20,985 nucleotides of DNA from positions 1 through 20,985 of the forward strand of contig JAOZIG010000360.1 in assembly GCA_026014515.1 (NCBI GenBank), read 5' to 3'. Under the pieces are notes generated by a model. The model saw only the letters and a list, made by a program, of their open reading frames with translations. It made no database searches and had not been told where the DNA came from. This document shows, one piece after another, positions 14,224 through 20,985 of this stretch. How positions within the stretch are numbered: the first letter of the stretch is position 1; each line of letters starts with the position of its first letter. Origin of the DNA: Candidatus Bathyarchaeota archaeon (lineage in GTDB: Archaea > Thermoproteota > Bathyarchaeia > TCS64). A program made the translations under genes and the position numbers.

Positions 14224-14296
14224 TTTAGACCTTATATTAGATAAAAAGGTTCCCCCCTTGGTTAATGTTATTTTATCGTCACCCCCCACTAATACC

Positions 14297-15133
14297 ATGA
14301 CCAAGTATAACGATCTTGGAAAACGGATGGAGCAACAGCTCCGCCTAAACACCCATCCTCTCGCCATAAAGATGCTTGAGACGCCAGATGATATTCCCCC
14401 TGAAGCCTTCAGACCCCTAGAGAAATTCGGGAAATGCCTCTCAACGTGCCAAGTATTCGCCCTAAGTAGACGCTTCGGTGAGACAGTGGCACAGTTATTT
14501 GAGGACATGTGGTGCCCAGAACCCGTAATCGGATTCGGACTAGCAGAACCACCAACGTACTTCTTCGAGGGAAAGACCCGTTGCCCCGGTGGCGTCAAGG
14601 ACCTTGAGGCTGGAGCAAACTGGGCAAAAGAGTTCCCACGGTTTGAGACCGGGAAATATGTTGGCGTGGTATCTGCGCCTCTCACAACAGCAAGTTTTGA
14701 GCCCGATGTTGCTATAGTCTACTGTGACAGTGCTCAGCTACTCAGGCTTCTTCTAGGGTTAGCCTATGAGGATGGACGAGACATAACCACAGTACTAGGC
14801 GGGCACTCCGCTTGTGTATATGCAGTGGTTCCTTCAATGCTCAAAGGAGAATGTCAGGCATCAGTCCCATGCAGGGGCGACAGAGGCTACGCGGGAACAC
14901 AAGACTACGAGATGATATTCAGCATCCCCCGTGACCTGATTGAGCGCGTCGTAGAAGGCATGGATCAACCCGGTACAAGCAGCAGTCCTACACGATTCAG
15001 CATGAATCCAGAGTACATGCTATCCACGGGATACGCTGAGATAGCCAGACTCATGGGGCAAGTGGACTCAGAGGGCAAACCTATCAAGGGGTATGGTGGA
15101 GAAGACAGGCGTCTGAACCTCCAGTATAGATAG
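14297..15133 (+). CDS. DUF169 family protein
   Basis: A 278-residue cysteine-rich protein matching the DUF169 family common in archaea and anaerobic bacteria. It starts MTKYNDLGKRMEQQLRLNTHP; RLNTHPLAIKML is the usual family opening. Conserved-looking cysteines are Cys47 and Cys51 (GKCLSTCQ), Cys73 (WCPEP), Cys173 (HSACVYAVVP) and Cys192 (VPCRGDRGY), which could bind a metal or Fe-S cluster (inference). No enzymatic function is established. The frame is open 44 codons further upstream to 14165, but that stretch overlaps the ilvB2 leader elements and carries the gene's own AT-rich promoter candidates, so the ATG at 14297 is preferred. It is divergent from ilvB2, suggesting joint control. Confidence 0.88.
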   Translation: MTKYNDLGKRMEQQLRLNTHPLAIKMLETPDDIPPEAFRPLEKFGKCLSTCQVFALSRRFGETVAQLFEDMWCPEPVIGFGLAEPPTYFFEGKTRCPGGVKDLEAGANWAKEFPRFETGKYVGVVSAPLTTASFEPDVAIVYCDSAQLLRLLLGLAYEDGRDITTVLGGHSACVYAVVPSMLKGECQASVPCRGDRGYAGTQDYEMIFSIPRDLIERVVEGMDQPGTSSSPTRFSMNPEYMLSTGYAEIARLMGQVDSEGKPIKGYGGEDRRLNLQYR

Positions 15134-15183
15134 CCATACCTCAAACGTTATCTTTCCAACCCGCCCCCTTATTCTCGATAAAT

Positions 15184-16404
15184 ATGAGTCAACTCACTCA
15201 TCTTGAATGTTCATCATGCGGCGAAAAACACGACGCAGACATCGTGCAAACCGTCTGCAAGAAATGCGGAAAACCCCTCTTCGCAAGATACGACCTTGAA
15301 GCCGTCAAGGAATCAGTCACCAGACGTGAACTGGTGGCAAGAGAAGCCACAATGTACCGCTACTTTGAACTTCTACCCATCAAGGACAGACGAAACATCG
15401 TAACACTGGGTGAAGGCTGGACACCAATGACACCAACCCCCAGCCTCGGAAAATCCATCGGACTACCAGACCTCTGGATAAAAGACGAGGGAATCATCCC
15501 AACAGGTAGCTTCAAAGCCAGAGGGCTCGGCATGGCGATAAGCAAAGCCAAGGAATTGGGCATCAAAAGCGTAGCCCTGCCCTCAGCTGGAAACGCTGCC
15601 GGATCAATGAGCGCCTACGGAGCCAGAGCAGGAATGAAAGTCTATGTATTCATGCCCAAGGACGCACCCAAGGTGAACCAAGTAGAGTGCCAAGTAGTCG
15701 GAGCTAAAGTTGTACTCGTTGATGGACTCATCAGCGATGCGGGTAAACTCGTCAAAGAAGGCATGGACGAGATGCAGTGGTTTAACGTCGCTACACTCGG
15801 AGAACCCTATAGGGTTGAAGGCAAGAAAACCATGGGTTTAGAGGTAGCAGAACAGTTCGACTGGAAGCTACCAGACATGATCATCTACCCCACAGGAGGA
15901 GGCACAGGCATTATCGGCATGTGGAAAGTCTTCGACGAGTTAGAGGAACTAGGCTGGATAGGCAGTGAGCGCCCCAGAATGGTCTCAGTACAGGCAGAAG
16001 GATGCGCACCAATCGTAAAAGCATACGAGGAAGGGCTCAAGGAATCAACATTCTTCCAGAACGCAGAAACAAAAGCATCAGGACTCAGGGTACCCAAAGC
16101 CCTAGGAGACTTCCTAGTACTGAACGCTGCAAGAGACAGTGGCGGTAAATGCATATCGGTAAGCGACGAGGAACTCATGAAAGGCGTCTCGGATATAGCC
16201 AAACACGAGGGAATGTTCGCTTGCCCAGAGGGAGCAGCAACCTACGCAGCCTTGAAGAAGATGCTAGCAGAGGGCAGCGTTGACAAAGGTGAACGAGTAG
16301 TACTCTTCAACACTGGAAGCGGTCTCAAATACACAGACCTCTTCACAGTTGATGCCCCAATCGTTGACCCTAAGGCGAAATTCAACTACGCGAGCCTCAA
16401 ATAA
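15184..16404 (+). CDS. thrC: Threonine synthase
   Basis: A 406-residue PLP enzyme of fold type II. It converts O-phosphohomoserine to threonine, the substrate from which isoleucine synthesis branches. An N-terminal zinc-ribbon-like segment has Cys9, Cys12, Cys25 and Cys28 (LECSSCGEK, TVCKKCGKP), as in many archaeal threonine synthases. The PLP lysine is Lys110 in PTGSFKARG. The phosphate-binding glycine loop is YPTGGGTGIIGMWKVF, and the C-terminal segment has VVLFNTGSGLKY. The catalytic core fits threonine synthase better than threonine dehydratase or cysteate synthase, but these relatives are hard to separate by eye. It lies 50 nt after the DUF169 gene. T-tracts follow the stop. Confidence 0.9.
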   Translation: MSQLTHLECSSCGEKHDADIVQTVCKKCGKPLFARYDLEAVKESVTRRELVAREATMYRYFELLPIKDRRNIVTLGEGWTPMTPTPSLGKSIGLPDLWIKDEGIIPTGSFKARGLGMAISKAKELGIKSVALPSAGNAAGSMSAYGARAGMKVYVFMPKDAPKVNQVECQVVGAKVVLVDGLISDAGKLVKEGMDEMQWFNVATLGEPYRVEGKKTMGLEVAEQFDWKLPDMIIYPTGGGTGIIGMWKVFDELEELGWIGSERPRMVSVQAEGCAPIVKAYEEGLKESTFFQNAETKASGLRVPKALGDFLVLNAARDSGGKCISVSDEELMKGVSDIAKHEGMFACPEGAATYAALKKMLAEGSVDKGERVVLFNTGSGLKYTDLFTVDAPIVDPKAKFNYASLK

Positions 16405-16407
16405 CCC

Positions 16408-16429
16408 AAAATTTTTTCACAACATTTTT
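16408..16429 (+). terminator. T-tracts after threonine synthase
   Basis: TTTTTT at 16412-16417 and TTTTT at 16425-16429 lie just past the stop codon. Oligo-T runs are sufficient signals for archaeal termination, so this may end or attenuate the transcript before the kinase gene. Confidence 0.45.
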
Positions 16430-16460
16430 CCATCCAACCCACTAAAGGCTACAAGATTCC

Positions 16461-17360
16461 ATGACTGAAGCCAAAGCCTTCGCACCCGGACACCTAACAG
16501 GCTTATTCCAAATATGCACAGAAGGAAACGATCCCCTACGCTGGGGGGCACGAGGCTCAGGCGTCAGCATAACACAAGGTGTCACTACCCACGTAACCCT
16601 CGAACCCGCCGAGAAACCCTCCGTAGACATCTACATCAACGATGAGCACATGATCGACGCCAACGTAAGCGAAAACATGCTCACCAAATACAATGAATTC
16701 ATCGCTGAACCCCTCCGAGTAATGGTAAAACACACAATCACCACCCCCATAACCGCCGGATTCGGAAGCAGTGGAGGAGGAGCCATCAGCCTAAGTCTAG
16801 CCCTAAACAAGGCACTAGACGCGGGATTATCACGACAAGAGGCAACACAGCTAGCTCACCTCGCTGAAATAGAGTGCAAGACAGGTCTAGGCAGCGTATT
16901 CGCAGCAGACAGGGGTGGCTTTGGTGTGCTCTATGAGCCAGGAGCACCTGGAATTGGTAAGGGTAAGTGGATGGAGGATACAAGTGGGCTTGCTGTTGTC
17001 TACCTTTATTATGGTCCTATTCACACCAAGGAAGCTCTCTCAAATCCAGACCTAGTAAAAAAGATCAATCAACTTGGTAGAACCTACGTTGATGAACTCT
17101 ACGCTGAGTTGACTCCAGAGCGTTTCATGTATTACAGTAGAAAATTCACAGACCACGTAGGCTTAGCCACTAAACGAATCCGTGGAATATTCAAACAGAT
17201 GGACCGAGAAAAAATCACATTCACAATGGCAAACTTTGGTGAAGTAGCATTCACAGTCCAAACCAAGGAACGAGCAGAGGAAGCCGTCAAAACACTTGAA
17301 GCCCTTGGTGAGAAACCGGTTCTTTGCTCTGTTGATGAACATGGAACCCAACTACTATAG
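16461..17360 (+). CDS. Pantoate kinase (GHMP superfamily)
   Basis: A 299-residue GHMP-type small-molecule kinase. It opens AFAPGHLTGLFQI, characteristic of the archaeal pantoate kinase group (COG1829-like), and its ATP-loop motif is ITAGFGSSGGGAISLSLALN (residues 97-116), the P-x-x-x-G-L/F-x-S-S type. The C-terminal part has NFGEVAFTV, a GHMP third-motif equivalent. In archaea pantoate kinase phosphorylates pantoate, and phosphopantothenate synthetase then adds beta-alanine, replacing the bacterial order on the way to CoA. Pantoate derives from 2-ketoisovalerate, a product of the ilv pathway encoded nearby. It begins 56 nt after thrC. No phosphopantothenate synthetase gene is in the window. 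Confidence 0.87.
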   Translation: MTEAKAFAPGHLTGLFQICTEGNDPLRWGARGSGVSITQGVTTHVTLEPAEKPSVDIYINDEHMIDANVSENMLTKYNEFIAEPLRVMVKHTITTPITAGFGSSGGGAISLSLALNKALDAGLSRQEATQLAHLAEIECKTGLGSVFAADRGGFGVLYEPGAPGIGKGKWMEDTSGLAVVYLYYGPIHTKEALSNPDLVKKINQLGRTYVDELYAELTPERFMYYSRKFTDHVGLATKRIRGIFKQMDREKITFTMANFGEVAFTVQTKERAEEAVKTLEALGEKPVLCSVDEHGTQLL

Positions 17361-17405
17361 CAACTGCTAGTTTAGTTGATGAAACAACGAGAAAGTTTGA
17401 TTGTT

Positions 17406-17663
17406 TTAGAGTCTTGATGGGATCAGCAGCTCTGTGATGTAGTGAGTCATGTGAACTGGGCGTGGAACCTTCATGCTCATCTCTAGGAAGTGGTCAAAAC
17501 TATTTGCCTCAAACACCCAAACATAGTTCCATTTGGCGTTCATACTCCCGTAAAGACCCTCATGTTCTACACCTGTCTCGATGCAGCTCTTCTGCATCTT
17601 TTTGTCATGCTCTTTAAGCTCCTTACGTGTGCCTATCCAGTCGAAGTATAGTAGGATTTTCAT
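17406..17663 (-). CDS. Small ferredoxin-fold-like protein (DUF3303-like)
   Basis: An 85-residue protein from the ATG at 17663. The frame is open to an upstream ATG at 17696, but a TATA-like AATATATGG overlaps that region, so the shorter start, which gives the typical MKILLYFDW strand opening, is preferred. The pattern strand-helix-strand-strand-helix-strand (KILLYFDW, helix of charged residues, HEGLYGSM, NYVWVFEA, FDHFLEMS, HYITELL) suggests a dimeric alpha/beta-barrel or ferredoxin-like fold of the DUF3303/YCII kind. The family is not certain and no catalytic residues are evident. It stands alone, convergent with pantoate kinase and divergent from the aminotransferase. Confidence 0.72.
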   Translation of the reverse strand: MKILLYFDWIGTRKELKEHDKKMQKSCIETGVEHEGLYGSMNAKWNYVWVFEANSFDHFLEMSMKVPRPVHMTHYITELLIPSRL

Positions 17664-17809
17664 CCTTCGGTCCCCCCTAGGTTCCCAAGGCACCATATAT
17701 TCTTATCGCTCCTCTTTTACGGTTACTCGACACTCAATATGAGTTTTCCGCAGTGATCACAAGTGATATTAGCAAAGTTGAACCAATTTTCTAGCTGTTA
17801 GTGAAGATT

Positions 17810-18973
17810 ATGACTAGCCCTTTTGATAAACCAACCATCGAGAGCAGGCTCAGCGTAAGAGGCGTAAAATGGCACAGAGACGCGTCAGACATCATACCCC
17901 TCTGGCTCGCAGACCAAGACTACCCCATCTGCCCCGAGCTCAAACAGGCTCTCCGTGAAGCAGTAGAAGAAGAGTATACAGTATACGCATCAGACCTACC
18001 CGCAAGGGAAGCAATGAAAGAGAAGATCAAACGATACAATAGCATTGATGTACCCGTTGATCAGATCATGCTCACACAGGGGGTTATCCCCGGCATGTGG
18101 CTCGCAGCCAAACACGCTTGCAGACCCGGCGACGAGATGATTGTAACAGACCCCATGTATTTCCCGTTCTTCACCATCGCAGACGTAACACAGGTCAGAA
18201 AAGTCTACTGGAAACTCAAACTGGATGAAGGCTACAAGTTCGATATCGACAGGCTCAACGATTTGATCACACCCAAGACCAAGCTCATCAACGTATGCAA
18301 CCCCCACAACCCCGCAGGCAGAGTAATGACCAAAGAGGAGCTCAAGGGAATCGCAGACATCGCAGTAGACAACCAGATCTACGTCATGGTGGACGAGCTA
18401 TGGGAAGACATACTCAACGATGGTAGAAAACACGTCAGCCTAGCCTCACTGAACCCAGAGATCGCTGATCTAACCCTAACAAGCTGGGGATTCAGCAAGA
18501 CGTGGAGCGTACCAGGATTACAGGCAGGATACCTTGCTTGCACAAACAAGACCATGTTTGAGAGCATACAAGCCATCAGCCAAGGTATACTCAGAGGTAC
18601 CAACAACTTCAGCAAGGCAATAGCTCCTGTGATCTGTGGCGGTAAAGCCGATTACTGGGTAAGGGACCTTAACAAGTATCTCCAAGAAGTTAGAGACCTC
18701 GTAACCAAACGACTCACAGAGATGGGCGACATCACCGTACCCCACCTAGAAGGAACCTACTTGATGTTCCCTAAGTTCAACTACGGACTGACAAGTGTCG
18801 AACTGAACAAGGTCTTGATGAAGGAAGCAAAGGTTAGCCTCAATCAGGGCGCTGTGTTTGGACCAGAAGGTGACGGGCACATGAGAATCTTGACAGCCAC
18901 AAGCAAGAATATCATGAATGAGGCTCTGGACAGGATTGAGAGCATCATCCCAACCCTTGAAAAAATGAAGTAA
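17810..18973 (+). CDS. PLP-dependent aminotransferase, class I/II (MalY/PatB-like)
   Basis: A 387-residue fold-type I PLP enzyme from the ATG at 17810; an in-frame GTG at 17801 is possible. IIPLWLADQDYPICPEL near the N-terminus resembles the M-W-V-A-D-M-D-F motif of the MalY/PatB cystathionine beta-lyase group. Typical cofactor contacts are present: NVCNPHNPAGRVMT (Asn of the NPHNP motif), VMVDELWEDI (Asp195) and the Schiff-base lysine Lys230 in SWGFSKTWSVPGLQAGYL. The C-terminal HMRILTATS supplies the carboxylate-binding Arg. It could be a C-S lyase acting on cystathionine or cysteine conjugates, or an aminotransferase for branched-chain or other amino acids; sequence alone does not decide. 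A strong T-tract follows the stop. Confidence 0.87.
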   Translation: MTSPFDKPTIESRLSVRGVKWHRDASDIIPLWLADQDYPICPELKQALREAVEEEYTVYASDLPAREAMKEKIKRYNSIDVPVDQIMLTQGVIPGMWLAAKHACRPGDEMIVTDPMYFPFFTIADVTQVRKVYWKLKLDEGYKFDIDRLNDLITPKTKLINVCNPHNPAGRVMTKEELKGIADIAVDNQIYVMVDELWEDILNDGRKHVSLASLNPEIADLTLTSWGFSKTWSVPGLQAGYLACTNKTMFESIQAISQGILRGTNNFSKAIAPVICGGKADYWVRDLNKYLQEVRDLVTKRLTEMGDITVPHLEGTYLMFPKFNYGLTSVELNKVLMKEAKVSLNQGAVFGPEGDGHMRILTATSKNIMNEALDRIESIIPTLEKMK

Positions 18974-18978
18974 CCATC

Positions 18979-18986
18979 TTTTTTTT
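18979..18986 (+). terminator. T8 terminator after the aminotransferase gene
   Basis: Eight consecutive T residues begin 6 nt after the aminotransferase stop codon, and further T-rich sequence follows. The tract overlaps the stop of the convergent PIN-domain gene. Confidence 0.6.
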
Positions 18987-19380
18987 ATTTTATTGGCCAC
19001 TGTACTCTGATACCCTTTATTTTGTTAAAATGCGGGTCATCAGTTATTACTAGTGTTTTTTCTTTTTGTGCTGTAGCTGCTATTACACAATCAGCCATTG
19101 GGTTATTCGTAATATGACTTATCTCGGCAGCCATAATCGCGAGCTCTTCTGTCATTTCTTTAACTTGGAAATCACGTGTTAGTACTTCAGTTCGTAGCTT
19201 GGCTACTTCTCTTCCTTCTCTCGATAGAACAGTTTTGTATATCTCATAGACTGTAACTGTAGAAACGATCCTGTTCTTAGTTTGAACAAGATTGTCTGAC
19301 AACTTACGTAGAGTATTTGAGTTGCTTGAGTAAAAGTATTCAACGAAGAAGCGAGTATCGTATACTGCCTTACTTGGCAT
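18985..19380 (-). CDS. PIN-domain toxin (VapC-like)
   Basis: A 131-residue PIN-domain protein, usual VapC size. The acidic residues of the Mg2+-dependent ribonuclease site are Asp8 (VYDTRFF), Glu46 (TVYEIYK), Asp97 (NPMADCVIAATA) and Asp114/115 (VITDDPHF). VapC toxins cut RNA, often initiator tRNA or rRNA, when freed from the antitoxin. Its ATG lies inside the last codons of the AbrB-type gene, giving an 11-nt overlap, a classic toxin-antitoxin organisation with the antitoxin first. Confidence 0.92.
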   Translation of the reverse strand: MPSKAVYDTRFFVEYFYSSNSNTLRKLSDNLVQTKNRIVSTVTVYEIYKTVLSREGREVAKLRTEVLTRDFQVKEMTEELAIMAAEISHITNNPMADCVIAATAQKEKTLVITDDPHFNKIKGIRVQWPIK

Positions 19381-19600
19381 CTCGTTCTCTCATCTCATCT
19401 AGTTCAGCTTTTACCTCTTCAGGTGTAGCAATATGGCTTCCAGCGCCGGCCAGATCAAAGATACTAGTTATCTTGGTGATAGTTATTTTTCCCTCTTCCT
19501 CTGTAATCGCCACCTTTGATCCAGGGATTATGTTGTACTTTTTACGCAAATCAACAGGTATTGTTACCTGACCTTTTGGTGTTACAGACACCTCTGTCAT
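19370..19600 (-). CDS. AbrB/SpoVT-type antitoxin
   Basis: A 76-residue protein from the ATG at 19600; an in-frame TTG at 19612 would add four residues. The swapped-hairpin AbrB fold is plain in TEVSVTPKGQVTIPVDLRKKYNIIPGSKVAI: KGQVTIP and the following LRKKYNI are the DNA-binding signature. The C-terminal third (IATPEEVKAELDEMRER) is helical and acidic and probably wraps and inhibits the PIN toxin. A TATA box (19621-19628) centred about 25 nt upstream of the ATG supports this start and a leaderless transcript. Confidence 0.9.
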   Translation of the reverse strand: MTEVSVTPKGQVTIPVDLRKKYNIIPGSKVAITEEEGKITITKITSIFDLAGAGSHIATPEEVKAELDEMRERDAK

Positions 19601-19611
19601 ACCTATGAACA

Positions 19612-19637
19612 AGTATTACCCTATAATAGGTATTACT
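19612..19637 (-). promoter_or_regulatory. Toxin-antitoxin promoter and likely auto-operator
   Basis: A TATA box (CTATAATA on the plus strand, 19621-19628) is flanked by AGTATTACC (19612-19620) and GGTATTACT (19629-19637). The flanks share a 7-base direct repeat GTATTAC spaced 17 nt apart and are also near-perfect inverted repeats. Binding of the AbrB-type antitoxin here would block TBP access and give autoregulation (inference). Confidence 0.55.
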
Positions 19638-19647
19638 AAAAGGGGGT

Positions 19648-20985
19648 TTATTCTACCGGCTCTTCCTCGGTCTCGTATTTGAACTGCATCTCATAGAGCT
19701 GTTTGTACAAGCCGTCTAGTTCGATGAGTTCATCATGGCTGCCTTTCTCGGCTATCTTGCCTTCATGGAGAACGATGATCATATCTGAGTTGCGTACCGT
19801 GCTGAGCCTGTGGGCGATGATGATGCTTGTCCGGTTCTTGAATATCTTGTCAAGTGCCTGCTGTATGATTAGCTCTGTATATGCGTCGATGCTGCTGGTT
19901 GCCTCATCCATGATCAGTATCCTTGGATTAGCTAACAATGCACGTGCTAGGCTTATGAGTTGACGCTGACCCACACTGAGCCTGCCGCCTCGTTCCCTTA
20001 CCTCCGTCTGATAGCCTTCAGGAAGCTTCATTATGAACTCATGCGCACCAACTGTCTCCGCTACCTCGATTATCTCCTCATCCGTGGCATCAAGGTCTCC
20101 GTATCTGATGTTATCCATGATGGTGCCGCTGAAGAGGAAGTTATCCTGTAACACAACCGCCATCTGGGTTCGTAGGCTCGCTAGCTTAATGTCCTTGAGA
20201 TCATAGCCGTCAACGAGCACGGAGCCCTGTTTGGGGTCGTAGAACCTGTAGAGGAGGTTGATCATGGTGGTTTTTCCTACGCCTGTGGGTCCTACGAGGG
20301 CTACTGTGGTGTTTGGTTTGATCTCTAGGTTGATGTCAGTGAGTACGGGGGTATCATCCTCGTATCTGAAGCTAAGGTCACGGTACTCGATATGCCCCTC
20401 GATGGGCGGGATTTCAACAGCATCTGGCTTATCCAGTATTCCCTTTGGAGTATCCATGATGTCAAAGATGCGTTCAGCAGCCGCTAATGCGCTCTGGACG
20501 CTGTTCCAGAAACCACTCAGGTCCTGAATGGGCATGAAGAACCTGCTGAGGTAACTCATGAACCCAAAGAGTAGGCCTACGCTGAGGGTGCCATTCATCA
20601 CCGCTGTTCCGCCAAAGTATAGCACCAAGAAGTTCCCGATTGCCGTGAATACGCTGACTGCTGGCCAGAAGGCGCTCATGACTTGTCCTGCTTGGACGTT
20701 TGCCTGCATGTTGCTTTGGTTGACTTGCTGGAACTCGCGTCGGGTCTCGCCTTCTCGGCTGTAGCTCTGTATTTCTTTCATGCCGCTGACGCTTTCTTCC
20801 ATCTTGGCTGAGACGCTTGCTATGGTTTTTCGGGTTTCTCTGTAGACTTTGCGTACTCTTCTGCCCCAGATGTAGAGGAATATAACCATGAGGGGTATGA
20901 CGCTGAAGGTGATGAGGCTGAGCCTTAGGTCCATCCAGATCATTATGCCGATGATTCCGATGAGTGTGAGTACATCTGATATAAC
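19648..20985 (-). CDS. ABC-type exporter, fused membrane and ATPase domains, N-terminus outside window
   Basis: The frame stays open to the window edge, so 446 residues of a longer half-transporter are visible (full family about 580-600). The remaining membrane domain starts VISDVLTLIGIIGIMIWMD and includes the coupling-helix region ending near EERI-like AAAERIFDIMD. The nucleotide-binding domain (visible residues about 197-435) has Walker A GPTGVGKTT (232-240), a Q-loop Gln280 in VVLQDNFLF, signature LSVGQRQLISLARAL (from 336), Walker B ILIMDEATSS, and switch His392 in IIAHRLST. This is the MsbA/BmrA/Sav1866 type that exports lipids, drugs or peptides. A partner half-transporter may lie beyond the edge. 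Its stop is 47 nt upstream of the antitoxin ATG on the same strand. Confidence 0.93.
   Translation of the reverse strand, partial: VISDVLTLIGIIGIMIWMDLRLSLITFSVIPLMVIFLYIWGRRVRKVYRETRKTIASVSAKMEESVSGMKEIQSYSREGETRREFQQVNQSNMQANVQAGQVMSAFWPAVSVFTAIGNFLVLYFGGTAVMNGTLSVGLLFGFMSYLSRFFMPIQDLSGFWNSVQSALAAAERIFDIMDTPKGILDKPDAVEIPPIEGHIEYRDLSFRYEDDTPVLTDINLEIKPNTTVALVGPTGVGKTTMINLLYRFYDPKQGSVLVDGYDLKDIKLASLRTQMAVVLQDNFLFSGTIMDNIRYGDLDATDEEIIEVAETVGAHEFIMKLPEGYQTEVRERGGRLSVGQRQLISLARALLANPRILIMDEATSSIDAYTELIIQQALDKIFKNRTSIIIAHRLSTVRNSDMIIVLHEGKIAEKGSHDELIELDGLYKQLYEMQFKYETEEEPVE

Larger units (their letters stand above)
14018..14250 (-). promoter_or_regulatory. ilvB2 leader: repeated motif, hairpins and tandem small ORFs; divergent promoter
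   Basis: On the minus strand: an AT-rich TATA candidate (about 14231-14250); a short ORF MGTNLLE; GGAG 9 nt before the motif AATGGGGTATAG (14183-14194); a CCCTC-ACG-GAGGG hairpin (plus 14159-14171); AATGGGGTATCG (14141-14152); GGTAAACC (14122-14129); an ACGGAC-N6-GTCCGT hairpin (14088-14105) whose loop region CGTAGAG resembles CGTAAAG in the ilvB1 leader; a third partial motif GGGTATCG (14047-14054); then the ilvB2 ribosome-binding site. Order and spacing of the elements follow the ilvB1 leader, with about 47 nt extra before the ATG. The AT-rich segment also serves as a promoter candidate for the divergent DUF169 gene. Confidence 0.65.

Noticed and set aside
14165..14296. 44-codon N-terminal extension of the DUF169 frame
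   Set aside because: It overlaps the ilvB2 leader repeats and the AT-rich promoter candidates, shows no family resemblance, and the family opening starts at the ATG at 14297.
17664..17696. Upstream ATG of the small ferredoxin-fold-like gene
   Set aside because: The ATG forms part of a TATA-like sequence, and the added residues (Pro/Gly/Arg rich) do not fit the usual MKILLYF opening.
18999..19015. Extra GATACCC motif near 19005
   Set aside because: It lies within the coding end of the PIN gene, differs from the leader motif, and has no second copy or leader context.

Overview
The window looks like part of an archaeal chromosome. Several start codons lie about 20-35 nt downstream of TATA-like boxes with little or no leader, poly-T tracts follow some genes, and the GHMP kinase resembles pantoate kinase, an enzyme of the archaeal CoA route. 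Base composition is near balanced. An Asgard-type or other mesophilic archaeon would fit, but I cannot fix the lineage without a marker gene. No rRNA, tRNA, CRISPR array, transposase or origin was seen, and no gene-free stretch exceeds 300 nt.

Layout, left to right. (1) 113-2874: a PhzF-family protein (+), then a class II glutamine amidotransferase-like protein and a TetR regulator (-). (2) 2983-3882: a flavodoxin and a small four-helix membrane protein, divergent from the TetR gene and preceded by repeated TAGAC/GTCTA half-sites that end at the flavodoxin ATG. (3) 3920-6096: acetohydroxyacid synthase operon 1 (ilvB1-ilvH1, -). (4) 6310-8436: a minus-strand series of a DUF523 (TudS-like) protein, a DUF998 membrane protein, a zinc-ribbon protein and a small acidic protein. 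(5) 8555-10835: an MFS transporter and a full-length Ada-type alkylation repair protein (+). (6) 10841-14017: acetohydroxyacid synthase operon 2 with ketol-acid reductoisomerase (ilvB2-ilvH2-ilvC, -). (7) 14297-17360: DUF169 protein, threonine synthase and pantoate kinase (+). (8) 17406-18973: a small ferredoxin-fold-like protein (-) and a MalY/PatB-like aminotransferase (+). (9) 18985-20985: a PIN toxin/AbrB-type antitoxin pair and an ABC exporter whose N-terminus lies outside the window (-).

Metabolic theme: acetohydroxyacid synthase and KARI make the precursors of valine, leucine and isoleucine. Threonine synthase supplies the precursor of 2-ketobutyrate for isoleucine. Pantoate kinase uses a product derived from 2-ketoisovalerate on the way to CoA. 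The locus is therefore a branched-chain amino acid/CoA precursor neighbourhood with a duplicated acetohydroxyacid synthase operon.

Most notable observation: the two ilvB genes, about 8 kb apart, share a leader architecture. Each leader has two direct copies of AATGGGGTATCG (one copy has a single change) 42-45 nt apart, with a hairpin between them. In each leader both copies are start codons of tiny in-frame ORFs. The first is exactly 13 codons in both leaders (MGYRFVQPPNAGQ and MGYSFVRSLTEGM), preceded by GGAG at ribosome-binding distance. The second is 7 or 8 codons (MGYRILR and MGYRFISW). The hairpin lies inside the first ORF and pairs the G-rich ribosome-binding region of the second. This looks like a translation-coupled attenuator or other cis-regulatory leader. 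A repeated DNA operator that happens to contain ATG is the main alternative.
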